The notes under the pieces were generated by a model. The model was given only the letters and a program-made list of their open reading frames with translations. It did not search any database and was not told the DNA's origin. A DNA stretch of 64,000 nt, taken from contig JAXDDX010000159.1 of assembly GCA_034670405.1 (NCBI GenBank), positions 496,001 to 560,000 of the forward strand, in the 5' to 3' direction. The translations under genes were made by a program, and so were the position numbers. This DNA is from Hoplostethus atlanticus (taxonomy: Eukaryota; Chordata; Actinopteri; Trachichthyiformes; Trachichthyidae). Shown here in pieces: positions 24,920 through 31,865 of this stretch (positions within the stretch are counted from its first letter, which is position 1; each line of letters begins with the position of its first letter).

Positions 24920-27900
24920 CCGCAAACTGCTGTTTCTACTCCTCCCCCTGCTGATTTTGACAGAGAATCGTTATCGTTCATAAATTCTCTGCAGTGCTCC
25001 GTTCTAATGAGAGTCTCTGATTAATAAATGTATTCTTTGATTTTGAACAGTAGCCTCATGTTGTTGTTATTTAGCCTTTCTGAGGCTGTTGCATGGTTAA
25101 ATCAATGAGTTTTATTTTATGAAAAATTGCCCCTTCAGTCACTTCATCCTGGCGCCGGCCCGGTAAAATAATCAATAAAATAAGAGTTAAGAGAATGCCT
25201 TTGTATAAAAATAGGTTTTAAGTAGTGGCTTAACAGATACAACAGACCACAATCCCTGTGAAAGCACACTTATAAAACTATGTTTTTAAGAGGACTGAGC
25301 TTTATTTTGTGATCTCCCCATCGAGCGTCGCTGATTCCCGTGTCTGAAAAACTTTGCGGTGAGCTCTACGCATGGGTGAAAGGATGCGTAGAACTGCGCA
25401 CCTTTTACCGCATTGAATTTTTCTATAAATCCCGACGTTTGGGGTAAAATATGCGTACGCACATTTCACCCCCATTAACGCCACTTTTTTGTGCATAGCA
25501 ACCTTTATAAATGAGGCCCCAGGTCTGTAAAAATGAATGTCCTCTTGAGCGACGTCATTTGGCAAATCCAACCTAATCCACAGTGCACTGTGGGAAGGGT
25601 GATGTTGCCAAACCAGGAGGTTGCCATTTTTATGCCTCTGGTCCATACACATAAATAACCTCGACAGGACATTGCAACCATGACGTGATTTTGTATTGCT
25701 AAAAGTGAACGAGTAAAACATTTCGCATTTCTATTTGATTCATTATCACTAGCAGCACTGTGAATAACTTTTTTTCTGATTAATTCTATTTTCTCCAATA
25801 AGCTCTGCGGGACACATTGTTTGCAGAAACTGAGTATAAAATACAACCACGTTGTAAACGAATACAGAAAATGTAGTGGCAGACTAGATTTGACCTACGC
25901 TATAGCAGCACCTCTCCTGGGGCGCCCAACAGGTACGATATCATCTTCAGGAGGTTCAATGGGGGTTTCCCCCTGGTTCTCCCGAAATGCCGGAGTTTCA
26001 GCTGGCACTACTTCCTGCATCACCTGCTTCCTCCTTTCATACTTTCTCTTTGGCTTTGGTGTCTCCTTTTCCTGCTTCTCAGCATCTGCGCCTCCACCCT
26101 CTGCTGTTGCAAGGTCATCCTCTATGGCGGGAGTTTTTTTGGCAGGAATCTTTTTGGCTGGAGTCTTCTTGGCTCCCAGGGTCTTTTTAGGAGTTTCCTG
26201 GGAGGTTTCTCCAACAGACTCATGGGCTGTTTTATCAATTGCTTCTTGGTCCCCGTCTGCCTTTGGTTCCACAGCCTTTTTGCGTCTTCCTCTCTTTGCC
26301 GGACTCTTTCCAGAAGCTTCCCCCTCCACGGAGCTCTTTTTAACAGGGCTCTTTTTAGGTTGTTTCTGCTGGGGACTTGGCGTGTCAGTTTCATAGTCCA
26401 GAAATTTGGGATTTTTCTTCCGTTGTCGTCCTGAGAGTGACCTGGGAGTTAAATTTGACAACTGTTCGGATGGCCGCTCTTGCCCTGCGAGGAGAGTGTG
26501 ATATTATTATTCCACATCATTTGAGTTATATAAAGGGTTGAAATCAATTAAAACAATGTGCCAAGAGATAATTTAGAGTCTATCCTAAGATCAAATCACA
26601 GCAATATCTTCTCTTTGGTCTTCCCATACAGGGTGTATCCCTTCCATAATTCCTACCAAAAAAAACAAAACACTAAAAGAAGGAAAAGCACAACTCTGAA
26701 GAACATTAGCGCACCTTTGGATGAAATATCCTTTTAAGAACATTATCTCCGTGGCGTTTTAATAAAATAGAAACTGAACGCAATTTAATCTAACACACTG
26801 TCAAAAATTGTTTGATGTTTGATCACTGTAACTGGTACAGTCAACTTTGAGCACTATTATCTCACTTTATTAGTGCAATGAAATGCTAGAGCCATGGTTG
26901 AGTATTTGAGTCCTGCAAGGACTTCTGCTAAATAGTTTAAAGCCCAAGAAAGGACTTGCATTATTAGCAGTCGTGCTTAAGGACGATAAAAAGTTTCTTG
27001 AAGCAGAACTCATCTCTACTTTGCTCCCACGTCTGGATGTTCCTCTTCATATCATCATGGGGAACAACAGTGATTTATGCAAAAGCATTTATGCCTAATC
27101 TCCACAAGAATATTCATATTCATCATATGAAGGAGGATGTACATCTGAATGAAGGGGGTTCAGAACTCACTGAAGACACTGCCAAGGCACCCAGCTTAAA
27201 AGTGAAGTTGCCAAACAGCATAAGATTAAGCGTTGTGGCGGTCAGGAAGACCATGTCCTGAGATTGTCCTCTCACAGAAAGCCACAGTATTCTCCGCTTC
27301 GAAACCTGTAAGAATTGATCCTCCTCTTCAAAAGACGGATACAGATCTTTCCAAGAGATGTTAGCAGTATATTTTCACTTCTCTTGCAGAGGGATCATGA
27401 CCTTTTCCCAACTCCCTCTAAAAAAAACAACACAGATTTCCTTCCATTCTCTTCCTAGATATGATAGGGCTCCCCTCCTTTACATCGAACAAGCCAGATT
27501 CCTCTTCGTTCCCTCATTCAGAGTTCCTACATCCTCCACCCAATTTAGTCCAAAGATGTCACGTCCCTCCTCCAGCCTATTCCCAGGGTTGTCCAATTCC
27601 GAATTTCCCCAAAACTCAAGTCCCTCCCTCACACCAGTTCCAGAGTTTCGAGGTCCTTCCACCCCAGAGCCAGAATTGCCAGGTCCCTCCTCCCAACTTT
27701 CAAAGATGCCAGGTCACTTGTATGATTCCTATCTTGAGTCAGTCAGCAAGCTCATTGACAGATTTATTAGTGATTCTATCTCAGACATAGAATCAATAAT
27801 ATTTCATCCAACTCAGTGCTTCTCAAACCAGCTGTCCCTACAGATGTCCTTTGACTCCCCACGGTGAGATTTATGCAGAAGTTGTAGCAAAAGGAGTGTT

Positions 27901-30900
27901 ATTAAAGTGCAAAACGGCTGTCTAATAACCACAGCACCAAGTAAACAAATGGTCACAGCTGTTCCAGAAGATCCTGACAAAGCTCTCTCCTCAAACATAG
28001 TAGACCATCGAGCTAGTACACAAATAGATCTAGGATTACAGAAAAAGTTTGTGAACCCTTTTGAATTACCTGCACCCCTGCCCAAATGGCTCCTAAAATA
28101 TCTAATATAATAATATAAGATCTGTTCTTCATCTCAGTGATAAAAATAGATAAACACAATATGATTTACAAATAACACACACAAAAAAATACTTTTACAT
28201 GTTTTTATTGAACATATTGTTCAAACATTAACAGCCTAAGCTGAAAAAAAAAAAGTGAACCTCTAGCATAATGACTTCTATAAGACGGAATTTGAAGTCA
28301 GGTGATCCAATGAATGAGATGACATTCAGGTGTTGGGTAGAGGTGTCCTATAAAAACCCCAATGTTTGGTTACCAACAGAGTCTGCTCTCAAAAAAAGAA
28401 GAAGTTTCTGAGGACCTCCGGAGAAAAGTTGTTGAGGCTCATCAGGCTGCAAAGGCTACAAAAGCATTTACAAAGACTTGGGCCTCCAACAATTTACAGT
28501 CAGACAGAATGTATACAAATGGAGAAAATTGGGGTGGGTGTCCAGCAAGGATCGCAGCAAGAGCATGCTGCATAATGGTCAAGGAGGTGACAAAGAACCC
28601 TAAGCTAACAGCTAAGGATCTGCAGGCATCTCTTGAACTTCCTAACATCTGTGTCCACGAGTCCACAATAAGAAAAACACAACACAAGAATGGTGTTCAT
28701 GGGAGGATACCAAGGAGGAAACCACTGCTCTCCACAAAAACATTGCTTCCTGTTAGGGTTGGGAACCGAAACTCTGTTCCAAATTAGAACCGAATCCAAA
28801 ATGCCGAGTACCGGGTACCTGAAAAATTTCGGTTCTGCTTATCGGTTCCTAAAAGAGATATAAATCTTTATTATTGCAAACAAAGGCTATATGTCTGCAA
28901 GGACGTGGCGGCTACCTGCCAGTTTAAAAAAAAAAATTGTATCTGCCAGGACCTGTCTACTTCACGCATCAACGCAACAACGCAACGTGTCCATTTGTTT
29001 TCATACGATAGATGGACCGCGGTAAACGGTCAAAAGTGTGGCTTCACTTTGTAAAAGAAAGCGACGACAAGGCTAAGTGCAGTAAATGTGGGAAATTTAT
29101 TAGCTGCAAAGCAGGTTGCACCTCAAATCTGACCAAACATTTAAGGCAGCACGGCATCGATTTGAAAGAATGTACCGTGTTTGATGTCTTGCGGTCTCCG
29201 AGTGCGAGTGTGTCAGCCAGCGCGAGCACCTCGCAAGCACCTCCAATCATGCCTCCAGTAGAGCCAGGGACAGCAAGCCGCGAGACACCGTTCTCTTTGG
29301 CAATGAGAGGAGTTGTGACTGTGAGTGTGGGTTTCCTTTTGTCTACCTTAGTTTAATTAACTGCTCTAGATTAATCCTTATCTATTATTTATTTAAGTTT
29401 TTTTTTAATGCACGTCTGTGGATCATACGTTTTTATTGTATGTATTTACTTTGTTAATGATCAGTAACGGTTAAAAGAATAAAGATATTTTTGTTATCTA
29501 AACATTTGACCTCTTTTTTTTTACCATATTGGAATCGAAACTTGGAATCGTTAAGAACCGGAATCGATAAGCAGAACCGGAACCGGAACCGGAACCGATA
29601 AAATTCAAACGATACCCAACCCTACTTCCTGTTTCCTTGGTCCTTTTCTTCAAAGAAGCCAGATAACCACTCCTCCCCTATTTGAGAGTTCCCGTACTTC
29701 TCCAACCTATTTCCAGAGGTGACAGGTCTCTCCCCTGACCTCTATCCAGAGTTGTCCAACTTCTCATCCAAATTTCCATAAATATCAAGTTCCTCCCTCA
29801 CACCGGTTCCAGAGTTTTCCACGTCCTTCAACCCCAGATCCAGAATTGCAAGGTCTCTCCACCCAACTTCCAGACCAAACAGGGGTCCCTTCCACTTCCT
29901 ACTGAGAGGTTGCAAAGATGCCAGGTCCCTTGTATGATTCCTATCCCGAGTCAGTCAGCATACTCTATTCACAGAGGAAAGCTCCCACTAGCTAACCCCA
30001 CTTCATTCCATTAATCCACAGCGCCACATTGCTGTATCCCAGACATGGAATCAATAATATTTCATCCAACTCAGTGTTTTCCAACCCAGCCGTCCGTACA
30101 GATGTCCCTTTGAGTCCCCTTTGTTTACATATTTATCATAGAATTGATCAATACTACACAGGTCGTCTGTGGGAAGCCCTTAACCTGAATTGGTTTTAAT
30201 GCGACATTTTAACTAGATTCCACACATGTATGCATGAATGTTATTATTATTGTTGTTGTTGTTATTATCCTGGGTTTCAATGGAGAGTTTTAGTGTCCCA
30301 TGCTGTTTCAGAGGCTTTTCCATCCTGACAAGAATACAATTCTTGGAACTTGAAATTTGGGGATTTTTCTTTGGGCATGAGAATGGTCCAATTTCAAGAT
30401 TTAAAAATATTGGCTATCAGCAATTTCAACAAAAATAGAAATATCCAACCAAAGCTGCCGGGATCGAATCCCAATCTTCGCTACCGAGAATAAAACCATT
30501 AAGTGTACTAGGAGCCGCAGTTCACCTACCCATCATATAGATCCAGCAAATAGTCTGTCTCGGATAGCAAAAAACAAAATGTATTCCTGTTTCCACTGCT
30601 GTACTTTCCTAAGCAGAGACTTACTCTAGAACGCCATTACTCTCCATGCACGGTGCCCCACACCCCTACCGACAGGGGGTAGAATTACCCTCACACAATT
30701 TATTATTCACCTCAACAGCCTTGGAATGGAATCCCCAATGTCACTCAACTTCTACCATACCACAAAAATGCTTACGATATCATAATAAATCGTGTCTTGT
30801 CAAATATTGTATGTACCCACAAAACAGTTCTAGGGTCAAACCCTACTACTACTACTACTACTACACTACTACATCCTACCTTGTCCTGGGTCAGTGGCAT

Positions 30901-31865
30901 CCATAGGTTCTTGGTTTGCTTCTTGTGTGGTGGTCATCTTGTTGCTGTCATTCTCCCTCTGGGCTTCCTGCTCCCCCCCCAAAAAAAAACCCCACAACAA
31001 AACAGTTAGACATTTCATTGACCACACTTTTTTCTCCTTTAACCATCTATGCTATTAACTAGTGATGTTACGCTTGATACCGGGGCTTTGAAGCGTGTGT
31101 CGAGAACGTAGGGCAGTTTCTCGTGAACCTATGTATCGAGGCTTGTATCATTTTAACGTCATTACGTCATCGATGACGTTTGAAGCCTCATTCACGTACG
31201 TGCTTCAGGAATGAATTCGGGTTTGGCGGGCAGTTTTGAATCACGGATATAAGGAAAGAAAGCGCCCCCATAATTTGTGGGTTGCCTTGTCCTTCTGTAG
31301 CTATATTTAAATCTTATCGTACTGATAATTACACCAATGGACTATACTGCTGGTACATTTGTCCCTTTACTAATCATAGCATTATAATAACAAGCCATAT
31401 AATGATATGCTGCATCATAAATAAGTAACATTTTATTCACATGCCAGATTCGAACACGATTGCCATGTCTACTGAAGCGCACTATGGGCGGTACAGCTAC
31501 ACACTTTGCCACTAGACTAGATGGAATTACACAGCGCGTGGAGACATTTCTATTTTTTTTAAGTTGATCACATCAGCGGTTTAATTTATTGGCCTTTAGT
31601 GGCCCATGCTTTGCACACATCGCTGTGCTGCCAGTCTTGCCTGCTCTGATTTCTTTAGACCAGCAGGTGGCCCTAGTGTGCACTTGAAGCCTCGAGAAAT
31701 GAACCCATTTTCAACCCATTTGGCTGGAATGCTTCAATGCTTCGAGAAGCTTCATCTCGCCATCACTACTATTAACCACGTCTGTAAAACCACAACTTCC
31801 CAAAACAAGACATTTAAACAGACATTAAGAATGTAATGAATAACATTCGTCGCAAATACCTCCAT
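4049..31865 (-). CDS. gtf3c2: gtf3c2: general transcription factor 3C subunit 2 (TFIIIC110), 20 coding exons
   Basis: This subunit belongs to TFIIIC, the nuclear complex that binds A/B boxes of tRNA genes and recruits RNA polymerase III. Coding exons in gene order: 31865-31860, 30970-30880, 26484-25899, 23774-23647, 21399-21215, 20524-20430, 19656-19579, 19132-19031, 18297-18070, 17740-17629, 17163-17046, 11958-11927, 11293-11164, 10954-10810, 9108-8947, 8743-8656, 7701-7569, 6978-6776, 5553-5446, 4249-4049. All junctions are GT-AG and phases match. The sum is 2,931 nt (about 976 aa; human protein 911 aa from memory). Layout: basic Lys/Pro-rich tail (about 33-230), acidic block (270-332), WD40 propeller (about 425 to the end). 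Motifs such as W-C-P-x-G-A-W-E-L-P and V-V-S-G-G-Q-x-G-L-V-R-I-H match human GTF3C2. The first exon is the least certain part. Confidence 0.93.
4725..5196. repeat. intronic direct duplication, copy A
   Basis: This part of the last gtf3c2 intron is closely similar to 15838-16458, in the same orientation 11 kb away. Shared blocks include GGATGACTCAGCTGTAG, CCCAATGGCGTTCTG and CCTCAAATGGCTGCTTTCC. The first ~70 bp belong to the dispersed repeat family also seen at 30120-30445. No ORF is conserved between the two copies. The nature of the unit is unknown. Confidence 0.75.
5415..5439. repeat. (TG)n microsatellite
   Basis: About 12 uninterrupted TG units, directly next to the donor side of gtf3c2 exon 19 (exon end at 5446). 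Confidence 0.95.
5446..5553 (-). CDS. gtf3c2: gtf3c2 coding exon 19
   Basis: 36 codons, phase 0 at both ends, encoding M-R-A-P-W-K-R-M-Q and M-A-A-L-H-K. It corresponds to the human segment that ends L-E-A-I-H-K just before V-R-F-S-P-N. Confidence 0.9.
5573..5655. repeat. compound (AT)n/(CA)n/(ATAC)n microsatellite
   Basis: AT, CA, AT and then ATAC units follow each other without unique sequence, just upstream (transcript sense) of exon 19. Confidence 0.95.
5796..6166. repeat. AT-rich stretch with trinucleotide runs
   Basis: (AAT)n at 5796-5837 and an impure TAG/TAA trinucleotide run at 6110-6166, separated by AT-rich unique DNA. Intronic and non-coding. Confidence 0.8.
6469..6483. repeat. 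G homopolymer
   Basis: Fifteen G in a gtf3c2 intron. Confidence 0.95.
6776..6978 (-). CDS. gtf3c2: gtf3c2 coding exon 18
   Basis: Encodes D-M-V-P-Y-N, a Glu/Gly/Asp-rich loop, then [13 protein letters not shown], matching A-D-L-I-P-Y and T-Y-T-E-T-V-N-H-H-Y-L. The acidic loop is probably flexible. The donor is GTGGGT. Confidence 0.92.
7569..7701 (-). CDS. gtf3c2: gtf3c2 coding exon 17
   Basis: Encodes [18 protein letters not shown] and K-R-T-I-E-R-R-F, matching G-S-D-W-L-G-T and K-R-P-V-E-R-R-F. The exon starts in phase 0 after ATTCCAG. Confidence 0.93.
8656..8743 (-). CDS. gtf3c2: gtf3c2 coding exon 16
   Basis: Encodes [12 protein letters not shown] and P-R-T-G-T-M-W, matching G-L-C-G-I-H-Y-I-D-A-G-Y and P-R-K-G-T-V-W in human. 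The donor is GTGAGT. Confidence 0.94.
8947..9108 (-). CDS. gtf3c2: gtf3c2 coding exon 15
   Basis: Encodes [15 protein letters not shown], the most canonical WD40 strand set of the protein, then I-Y-E-P-I and D-E-N-T-Y-A-T. The donor is GTAAGA, with a split Thr codon. Confidence 0.94.
9480..9750 (+). repeat. probable interspersed repeat with (AACAAAC)-like tail
   Basis: A segment with a CGAAGTTTCATAAAAATCCG block ends in a GAACAAACTAACAAACGAAC tail, which resembles the tail of a SINE. I could not identify the family, and only one copy is visible here. Confidence 0.35.
10810..10954 (-). CDS. gtf3c2: gtf3c2 coding exon 14
   Basis: Encodes G-L-W-D-L-S and [12 protein letters not shown], matching F-W-N-L-P and C-F-L-A-H-D-Q-A-V-R-T-L in human. 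It is a WD40 unit with the A-H-D turn. The donor is GTATGC. Confidence 0.92.
11164..11293 (-). CDS. gtf3c2: gtf3c2 coding exon 13
   Basis: Encodes [15 protein letters not shown] and M-A-I-G-F-Y-D-G, matching C-V-A-T-L-Q-V-G-S and A-A-G-Y-Y-N-G. It ends with the first base of a Gly codon. Confidence 0.92.
11927..11958 (-). CDS. gtf3c2: gtf3c2 coding exon 12 (32-nt microexon)
   Basis: A 32-nt exon lies between AACAG and GTAGGC. It encodes A-S-H-L-P-L-I-Y-Q, which fills the gap where human GTF3C2 has V-K-P-A-I-Y-K. Only this phase joins exons 11 and 13 without a stop. The intron on its upstream side (11959-17045) is the longest but one in the gene. Confidence 0.85.
13203..13216. repeat. C homopolymer
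   Basis: Fourteen C following a CT/CA-rich stretch, within the large intron. Confidence 0.95.
15098..15149. repeat. perfect (CA)n/(TG)n palindrome
   Basis: 24-bp arms starting CCCCAGACACAC are separated by 4 bp and match as exact inverted repeats. The palindrome joins a (CA)n and a (TG)n run head to head. It could extrude as a cruciform or fold in RNA. Confidence 0.9.
15838..16458. repeat. intronic direct duplication, copy B
   Basis: The same unit as 4725-5196, somewhat longer, with extra CT-rich insertions. It again begins with the tail of the dispersed repeat family. It lies in the 11959-17045 intron of gtf3c2. Confidence 0.75.
16689..16830. repeat. AT-rich low-complexity tract
   Basis: Degenerate TTTAA/TTTAT units, including a run of AAAT repeats, with almost no G or C. 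Confidence 0.9.
17046..17163 (-). CDS. gtf3c2: gtf3c2 coding exon 11
   Basis: Encodes [11 protein letters not shown] and [10 protein letters not shown], matching F-S-L-P-H-P-E-A-L-L in human. Its acceptor CCTACCAG sits just downstream, in transcript sense, of a run of 42 C (42 G on the plus strand at 17176-17217). Confidence 0.93.
17176..17217. repeat. 42-bp G homopolymer next to a splice acceptor
   Basis: An uninterrupted run of 42 G on the plus strand. In gtf3c2 sense it is 42 C lying 13 nt from exon 11, so it acts as, or displaces, the polypyrimidine tract. The exact length may be an assembly or sequencing estimate. Confidence 0.9.
17629..17740 (-). CDS. gtf3c2: gtf3c2 coding exon 10
   Basis: Encodes [15 protein letters not shown] and C-P-A-G-A-W-E-L-P, a diagnostic GTF3C2 motif. 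The acceptor follows a CTCTCTGCAG tract and the donor is GTAGGG. Confidence 0.94.
17753..17779. repeat. (GGAT)n microsatellite
   Basis: About 6-7 GGAT units immediately upstream (transcript sense) of gtf3c2 exon 10. Confidence 0.95.
18070..18297 (-). CDS. gtf3c2: gtf3c2 coding exon 9 (first WD40 blade)
   Basis: Encodes [17 protein letters not shown] and G-L-I-Q-L-W-D-L-G, the first clear WD40-type unit, rough residues 425-500. Each motif has a near-identical human counterpart. Confidence 0.94.
18455..18535 (-). repeat. tRNA-derived SINE head
   Basis: On the minus strand a box A-like block (TAGCCTAGCGGTTAGAG) is followed at tRNA spacing by a box B-like GGTTCGAGCCC. The stems do not close into a real tRNA, and the flanks are intronic. 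I call it a SINE head, not a tRNA gene. Confidence 0.55.
19031..19132 (-). CDS. gtf3c2: gtf3c2 coding exon 8
   Basis: Encodes D-L-E-K-Y-L-P-Q-E and F-K-V-S-R-E-G-L, matching Y-L-P-Q-E and F-S-V-Q-R-E-G-L in the human protein. It ends with two bases of an Arg codon, before a GTACAG donor. Confidence 0.9.
19579..19656 (-). CDS. gtf3c2: gtf3c2 coding exon 7
   Basis: Encodes [15 protein letters not shown], matching the human H-S-Y-W-E-F-A-E-W-I-P segment. Splice sites are ATACAG and GTAGTT. Confidence 0.9.
20430..20524 (-). CDS. gtf3c2: gtf3c2 coding exon 6
   Basis: Encodes [16 protein letters not shown], matching A-P-N-G-L-P-N-H-I-M-A-P-V-W-K-C of human GTF3C2. The donor is GTAAGT; a split Phe codon joins exon 7. 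Confidence 0.92.
20722..21075 (+). pseudogene. LINE ORF2 C-terminal remnant
   Basis: The plus-strand translation, broken by stops, shows Q-N-A-A, L-H(F)-W-L-P-type and [10 protein letters not shown] blocks, the C-terminal region of L2/Rex1-type reverse transcriptases. The copy is short and inactive, in the intron between exons 5 and 6. Confidence 0.6.
21215..21399 (-). CDS. gtf3c2: gtf3c2 coding exon 5 (acidic block)
   Basis: Encodes an Asp/Glu-rich block ([10 protein letters not shown] and following), rough residues 270-332, where the human protein is also acidic. The donor GTTAGT at 21214 is a weaker match but leaves phase 0, as the next exon needs. Confidence 0.82.
21516..22946 (+). mobile_element. 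Tc1-like transposon with internal inverted duplication
   Basis: Terminal repeats CAGTGGAGGAAATAAGTA and its complement at 22946 are flanked by TA on both sides, the Tc1/mariner target. Inside, the 5' end plus the N-terminal coding part (about 21521-21885) reappears inverted at about 22430-22785. It is followed by the normal 3' end. The element thus carries three terminal-repeat copies and lies 116 bp from gtf3c2 exon 5. Confidence 0.88.
21718..22395 (+). pseudogene. Tc1 transposase, truncated and frameshifted
   Basis: It starts with M-G-K-T-K-D-L (21718). An 11-bp-type insertion near 21825 (repeated GGAAACTG) breaks the frame, and the frame reopens at 21846. It continues through the helix-turn-helix region to the first catalytic Asp block [11 protein letters not shown] and G-G-G-N-I-M-F-W-G. 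At about 22385 it runs into the inverted arm, so the later catalytic Asp and Glu are missing. It cannot be active. Confidence 0.88.
22947..23646. other. intron sequence without recognised features
   Basis: AT-rich intron between gtf3c2 exons 4 and 5 (lower part). No transposon, RNA or coding similarity was recognised. Confidence 0.5.
23647..23774 (-). CDS. gtf3c2: gtf3c2 coding exon 4
   Basis: Encodes [11 protein letters not shown], matching the L-L-Y-L-Q-E-L-A-E helix of human GTF3C2. The acceptor is TTCCAG and the donor GTACAG. The exon ends with one base of a split Ala codon. Confidence 0.88.
24004..25519. mobile_element. PIF/Harbinger-like element, 1.5 kb
   Basis: Perfect 16-bp terminal inverted repeats, GGGCCTCATTTATAAA, at both ends are flanked by the 3-bp direct repeat CAG (24001-24003, 25520-25522). 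Subterminal TGCGTACGCAC-type motifs occur near both ends. Around 24320 the plus strand reads [18 protein letters not shown], like the Myb/SANT-type protein that accompanies Harbinger transposases. The transposase itself is absent. The superfamily is inferred from the 3-bp duplication and this fragment. Confidence 0.75.
24829..24913. repeat. (GA)n microsatellite, 85 bp
   Basis: About 42 pure AG units inside the Harbinger-like element. The Arg-Glu open frame over it is a by-product of the repeat. Confidence 0.97.
25899..26484 (-). CDS. gtf3c2: gtf3c2 coding exon 3 (basic tail)
   Basis: The longest exon encodes a Lys/Pro/Glu-rich disordered region, including K-K-T-P-A-K-K and G-R-P-R-R-G-A-A, rough residues 33-228. 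The donor is GTAGGT at 25898. Reading on without splicing meets a TAG at once, which fixes the junction. The last motif matches the R-P-R-R-x-A-A of human GTF3C2. Confidence 0.9.
26485..27486. other. intron sequence without recognised features
   Basis: The part of gtf3c2 intron 2 next to exon 3. Short open frames here have no recognisable protein similarity. Confidence 0.5.
27487..27860 (+). repeat. local direct repeat with degenerate ~35-bp units, copy A
   Basis: Similar in order and orientation to 29655-30119. Inside, Pro/Ser-rich units built on TTCCAGAGTT and AGGTCCCTCC recur every ~33-36 bp, like an old minisatellite. Copy A is open from 27358 to 27867 (169 codons), but copy B is not, so coding is doubtful. 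Confidence 0.7.
28036..28753 (+). mobile_element. Tc1-like element, 5' part only
   Basis: It begins with TACAGAAAAAGTTTGTGAAC, a Tc1-type end, and leads into an N-terminal transposase frame (28362-28753). That frame has [16 protein letters not shown] and S-T-I-R-K-T. It stops at the hAT insertion at 28754, and no 3' half follows on the far side. Confidence 0.75.
28362..28753 (+). pseudogene. Tc1 transposase N-terminal fragment
   Basis: Encodes the paired-like DNA-binding half of a Tc1 transposase, with a frame disturbance near 28490-28560. All catalytic residues are missing. It lies in gtf3c2 intron 2. Confidence 0.75.
28754..29624 (+). mobile_element. hAT internal-deletion derivative, 871 bp
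   Basis: Ends TAGGGTTGGG and CCCAACCCTA form a perfect 10-bp inverted repeat, flanked by an exact 8-bp duplication CTTCCTGT (28746-28753, 29625-29632). The GAACCG-rich subterminal repeats near both ends are typical of hAT elements. Only the BED-finger exon of the transposase is kept. Confidence 0.9.
29012..29356 (+). pseudogene. BED zinc-finger exon of a hAT transposase
   Basis: 115 codons including the stop. W-L-H-F and C-S-K-C-G-K-F-I-S, then L-T-K-H-L-R-Q-H, give a complete BED finger (C-x2-C...H-x4-H), followed by a Ser/Ala-rich linker. The catalytic domain is absent. The frame is open and could encode a DNA-binding-only peptide, but no expression evidence exists. Confidence 0.75.
29655..30119 (+). 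repeat. local direct repeat, copy B
   Basis: The second copy of 27487-27860, about 2.2 kb downstream, with stops and a ~70-bp replacement before its end. The Tc1 fragment and hAT derivative lie between the copies. Confidence 0.7.
30120..30445 (+). repeat. dispersed repeat family, long copy 1
   Basis: Shares an ordered set of blocks with 49455-49775 (plus) and 43310-43640 (minus): GAATTGATCAATACTACA, GGGAAGCCCTTAACCTGAAT, TTTCAGAGGCTTTTCC, TTCTGGGGAAACAC-like, and a CAGC-TTCAA end. Partial copies lie at 4700-4795, 6150-6320, 15838-15950, 17440-17580, 19830-19960 and 45590-45775 (minus). The family is not identified. Confidence 0.7.
30455..30829 (+). repeat. 375-bp local duplication, copy A
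   Basis: Near-copy of 32698-33082, same orientation, 2.2 kb apart. Both begin CTGCCGGGATCGAATCCCAA and end at AACAGTT. Copy A lies about 50 bp from gtf3c2 exon 2; copy B lies upstream of the gene. Confidence 0.85.
30843..30866. repeat. (CTA)n microsatellite
   Basis: A short CTA trinucleotide run just inside the donor side of gtf3c2 exon 2. Confidence 0.9.
30880..30970 (-). CDS. gtf3c2: gtf3c2 coding exon 2
   Basis: Encodes the hydrophilic start region with [12 protein letters not shown]. The acceptor CAG lies at 30971-30973 and the donor GTAGG starts at 30879. The final G joins GG of exon 3 to make Gly. An AG three bases further in (exon start 30967) is an alternative acceptor that stays in frame. 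Confidence 0.8.
31060..31768. mobile_element. non-autonomous hAT element, 709 bp
   Basis: Ends TAGTGATG and CATCACTA form an 8-bp inverted repeat. The flanks CTATTAAC at 31052-31059 and 31769-31776 are an exact 8-bp duplication. GAAGC/GCTTC motifs near the ends are typical subterminal repeats. No coding capacity is seen. It lies in the first intron of gtf3c2. Confidence 0.85.
31860..31865 (-). CDS. gtf3c2: gtf3c2 coding exon 1 (start codon)
   Basis: ATG GAG is followed directly by a GTATTT donor at 31859. The context GAC-ATG-G fits a Kozak start (G at -3 and +4). Joining to the CAG at 30970 keeps the frame into exon 2. If this exon is wrong, the next in-frame ATG is at 30937 in exon 2. The 5' UTR would extend upstream of 31865. 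Confidence 0.6.

Noticed and set aside
24788..25024. Arg-Glu repeat open frame
   Set aside because: It is the translation of a pure (GA)n microsatellite.
26998..27261. 87-codon open frame
   Set aside because: No similarity, no splice context, intronic; within chance expectation.
27358..27867. Small protein-coding gene in gtf3c2 intron 2
   Set aside because: The frame covers a degenerate minisatellite, its duplicate at 29655-30119 is broken, and no family is recognised.
30455..30500. tRNA gene around GGGATCGAATCCC
   Set aside because: Only a box B-like word is present, and it recurs in the 32698 copy of the same repeat.
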